DNA of 64,000 nucleotides. Source: Raphanus sativus (Eukaryota > Streptophyta > Magnoliopsida > Brassicales > Brassicaceae). The stretch spans positions 52,497,265 to 52,561,264 of the forward strand of contig NC_079516.1 of NCBI RefSeq assembly GCF_000801105.2, read 5' to 3'. The notes beneath the pieces are model-generated. The model ran no database searches, was not told the DNA's origin, and worked only from the letters and a program-made list of their open reading frames with translations. How positions within the stretch are numbered: position 1 is the first letter of the stretch; each line of letters begins with the position of its first letter. Positions 62,608 through 64,000 of this stretch are shown piece by piece. The translations under genes were made by a program, and so were the position numbers.

Positions 62608-64000
62608 TTAGTGACAATAAAGTTTTATAATTGAGTCAGCGCCTGCAGTGAATAGCCATGGTTGCCTCGGATGAAACTTGCAGTCCAAGACTCCTGCCAT
62701 CAAACGGACACACATAAGCATAAAATAATCTTTATAAAGAATGAAAAAAAGAATCAGGAACACGTAAAAAACTGACCTCTATTTGAAGAAGTAGAATGGC
62801 CTCTCAGAATCTCCAATGGCACAATCAGAGGATTCTCGTTCAGATCACTATACACCTTTCCATGGAACACATAAGCCGTTGAATCCTCCGAGCACGAAGC
62901 GAAGAGCGGATACGAGCGGTGAAACGCCACGTTCGTAATGTCTTTAGGATGGTTCTTGAGAGTCTTGTAAGGTTTCGAAGACAGGTCCATGTCAAACCAA
63001 CACATCTTCCCTTCTTTGCTTCCTACTATCAGATTATCACCACCAGGATGAATCGCCATCGACGAGATCTCTCTCAACCCAGTCTCGAGCTTTTTGATGG
63101 CCAGCTCTTTCTTCTGAAGATTGAAAACACGCACGTTCTTTTTCGTCGCGATGATGAACATTCCACGGTGGGTTGGATGGAAGAGTGTACGGACAGGAAG
63201 TCCGCGCATCTTTATCGGGAGCCTTTGTGTTTTATGCATTGAGAGCTGGTGTATGACTACACCTCGCGTTTCGCCTGCTGACATGACTGCTGAGAGATAG
63301 TCTCCTCTTGGATGCCAGTCAACATATGATACGTTCTGATAAAATTATAAAACCAGTTAAAAGATCTTTTCTTGTAATTTACACGACACTGTCAATCAAC
63401 AAGGAATTTTTACGTACCTTAAAATGTGTTATCTTGATCCCTCCATATGTCTCATCTGGAAGCCACTTTACAATAGCCGCAACTATGAATGATACCCAAG
63501 AAGAAGAGAATTAACCATTCGGGTTTTCACGTATGTTTCTTATAAACATGTTGGTGGCTGTTCTGAGATACTTACCCGCTTCATCTTGTTCCGGAAGTTT
63601 TGGTAAGCGAAGCAGCTCTTCAATCCTTTGCTGTTCCTCGTCAGTGCCAAGTTCAGTGTTCAGGATAATCAAATCTTGTCCCCTGCAAATAATGGTTTCA
63701 GAATAGGAAACTATAGCAAATCAGCAAACAAACTCCCAGGATCCTAACTCACATGGCGACGGCTAAAATTGGGAAATCGGGAAGGGGGTTCCAGGCGACA
63801 CACTTCACAGCTTCCTTAAACTGCCAGACCTTGAGACATCTACCAGTCTCCACTTCCCATATACGAACAGATCCATCAGCAGAACCTTTGAAGAAAAGAG
63901 AAAGTGAAATATAGAGATTGGCATCTTGAAAACAAAAGCGCGGTCAAGAAATTGAATAAAAACACCAAATGAAATACCTGAAGCTATCCACTGGCCAGAA
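62608..64000 (-). CDS. BOP1: BOP1/ERB1-type WD40 ribosome biogenesis protein, C-terminal part
   Basis: Partial: the gene runs off the right edge, so only the last exons are seen. They encode WD40 blades: [140 protein letters not shown] and a final exon reading [20 protein letters not shown], ending KLYCH. The LPIKMRG and final FTAGAD stretches are typical of Bop1. The family protein joins Pes1 and WDR12 in the PeBoW complex for 27S pre-rRNA processing in the nucleolus. It is not in this neighbourhood in Arabidopsis (AT2G40360, from memory). Confidence 0.9.

Overview
This window is nuclear DNA from a plant of the mustard family, most likely Brassica or a close relative. The genes have short plant-type introns, the intergenic DNA is AT-rich, and the encoded proteins are close to Arabidopsis thaliana proteins. 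Gene order matches, from memory, Arabidopsis chromosome 2 from about AT2G44950 to AT2G45110: HUB1 (-), alpha/beta hydrolase (-), CHR10/ASG3 SNF2 helicase with macro domain (-), NUP62 (+), PLAC8 protein (+), an RPA-type OB-fold protein (-), mitochondrial EF-G (+), matrix metalloproteinase (+), GATA2 (+), Sec61-beta (-), cyclin P3;1 (+) and two beta-expansins (+). The last gene, a BOP1-type WD40 protein (-, running off the right edge), belongs elsewhere in Arabidopsis.

Layout. Positions 1-26,010 are gene-dense and nearly transposon-free, apart from a hAT MITE in a CHR10 intron. CHR10/NUP62 and the OB-fold gene/EF-G are two close divergent pairs sharing short promoters. From 26 kb on, genes are separated by kilobases of transposon-derived DNA. 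With boundaries and target duplications readable by eye, this holds: a PIF/Harbinger-type element carrying captured pieces of two unrelated host genes (26,649-28,542); four non-autonomous Helitrons; a Tourist-like hairpin MITE; two hAT MITEs; an Emigrant/pogo element; two copies of a MITE-like AT-rich repeat; and one complete Ty1/copia retrotransposon (51,366-56,130).

Three points stand out. (1) The Harbinger-type element carries two exons of an AKR4C-type aldo-keto reductase next to six exons of the chloroplast SRP54 GTPase. All inspected splice sites are kept, and about 226 codons of the SRP54 part remain open, but the two parts are out of frame where they join. (2) The copia element has identical 290-bp LTRs and an intact 1386-codon polyprotein. 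It inserted into the last codons of an expansin gene, so the expansin now ends with LTR-encoded residues, and the same LTR bases in another frame end the polyprotein. (3) The strigolactone gene CCD7/MAX3, expected between CHR10 and NUP62, is absent, and collinearity breaks after the expansins.

The host genes do not form a pathway. They are housekeeping and regulatory genes: H2B ubiquitination, chromatin remodelling, nuclear pore, mitochondrial translation, ER translocation, ribosome biogenesis, cell wall and light/hormone transcription. They stay together through ancestral gene order.
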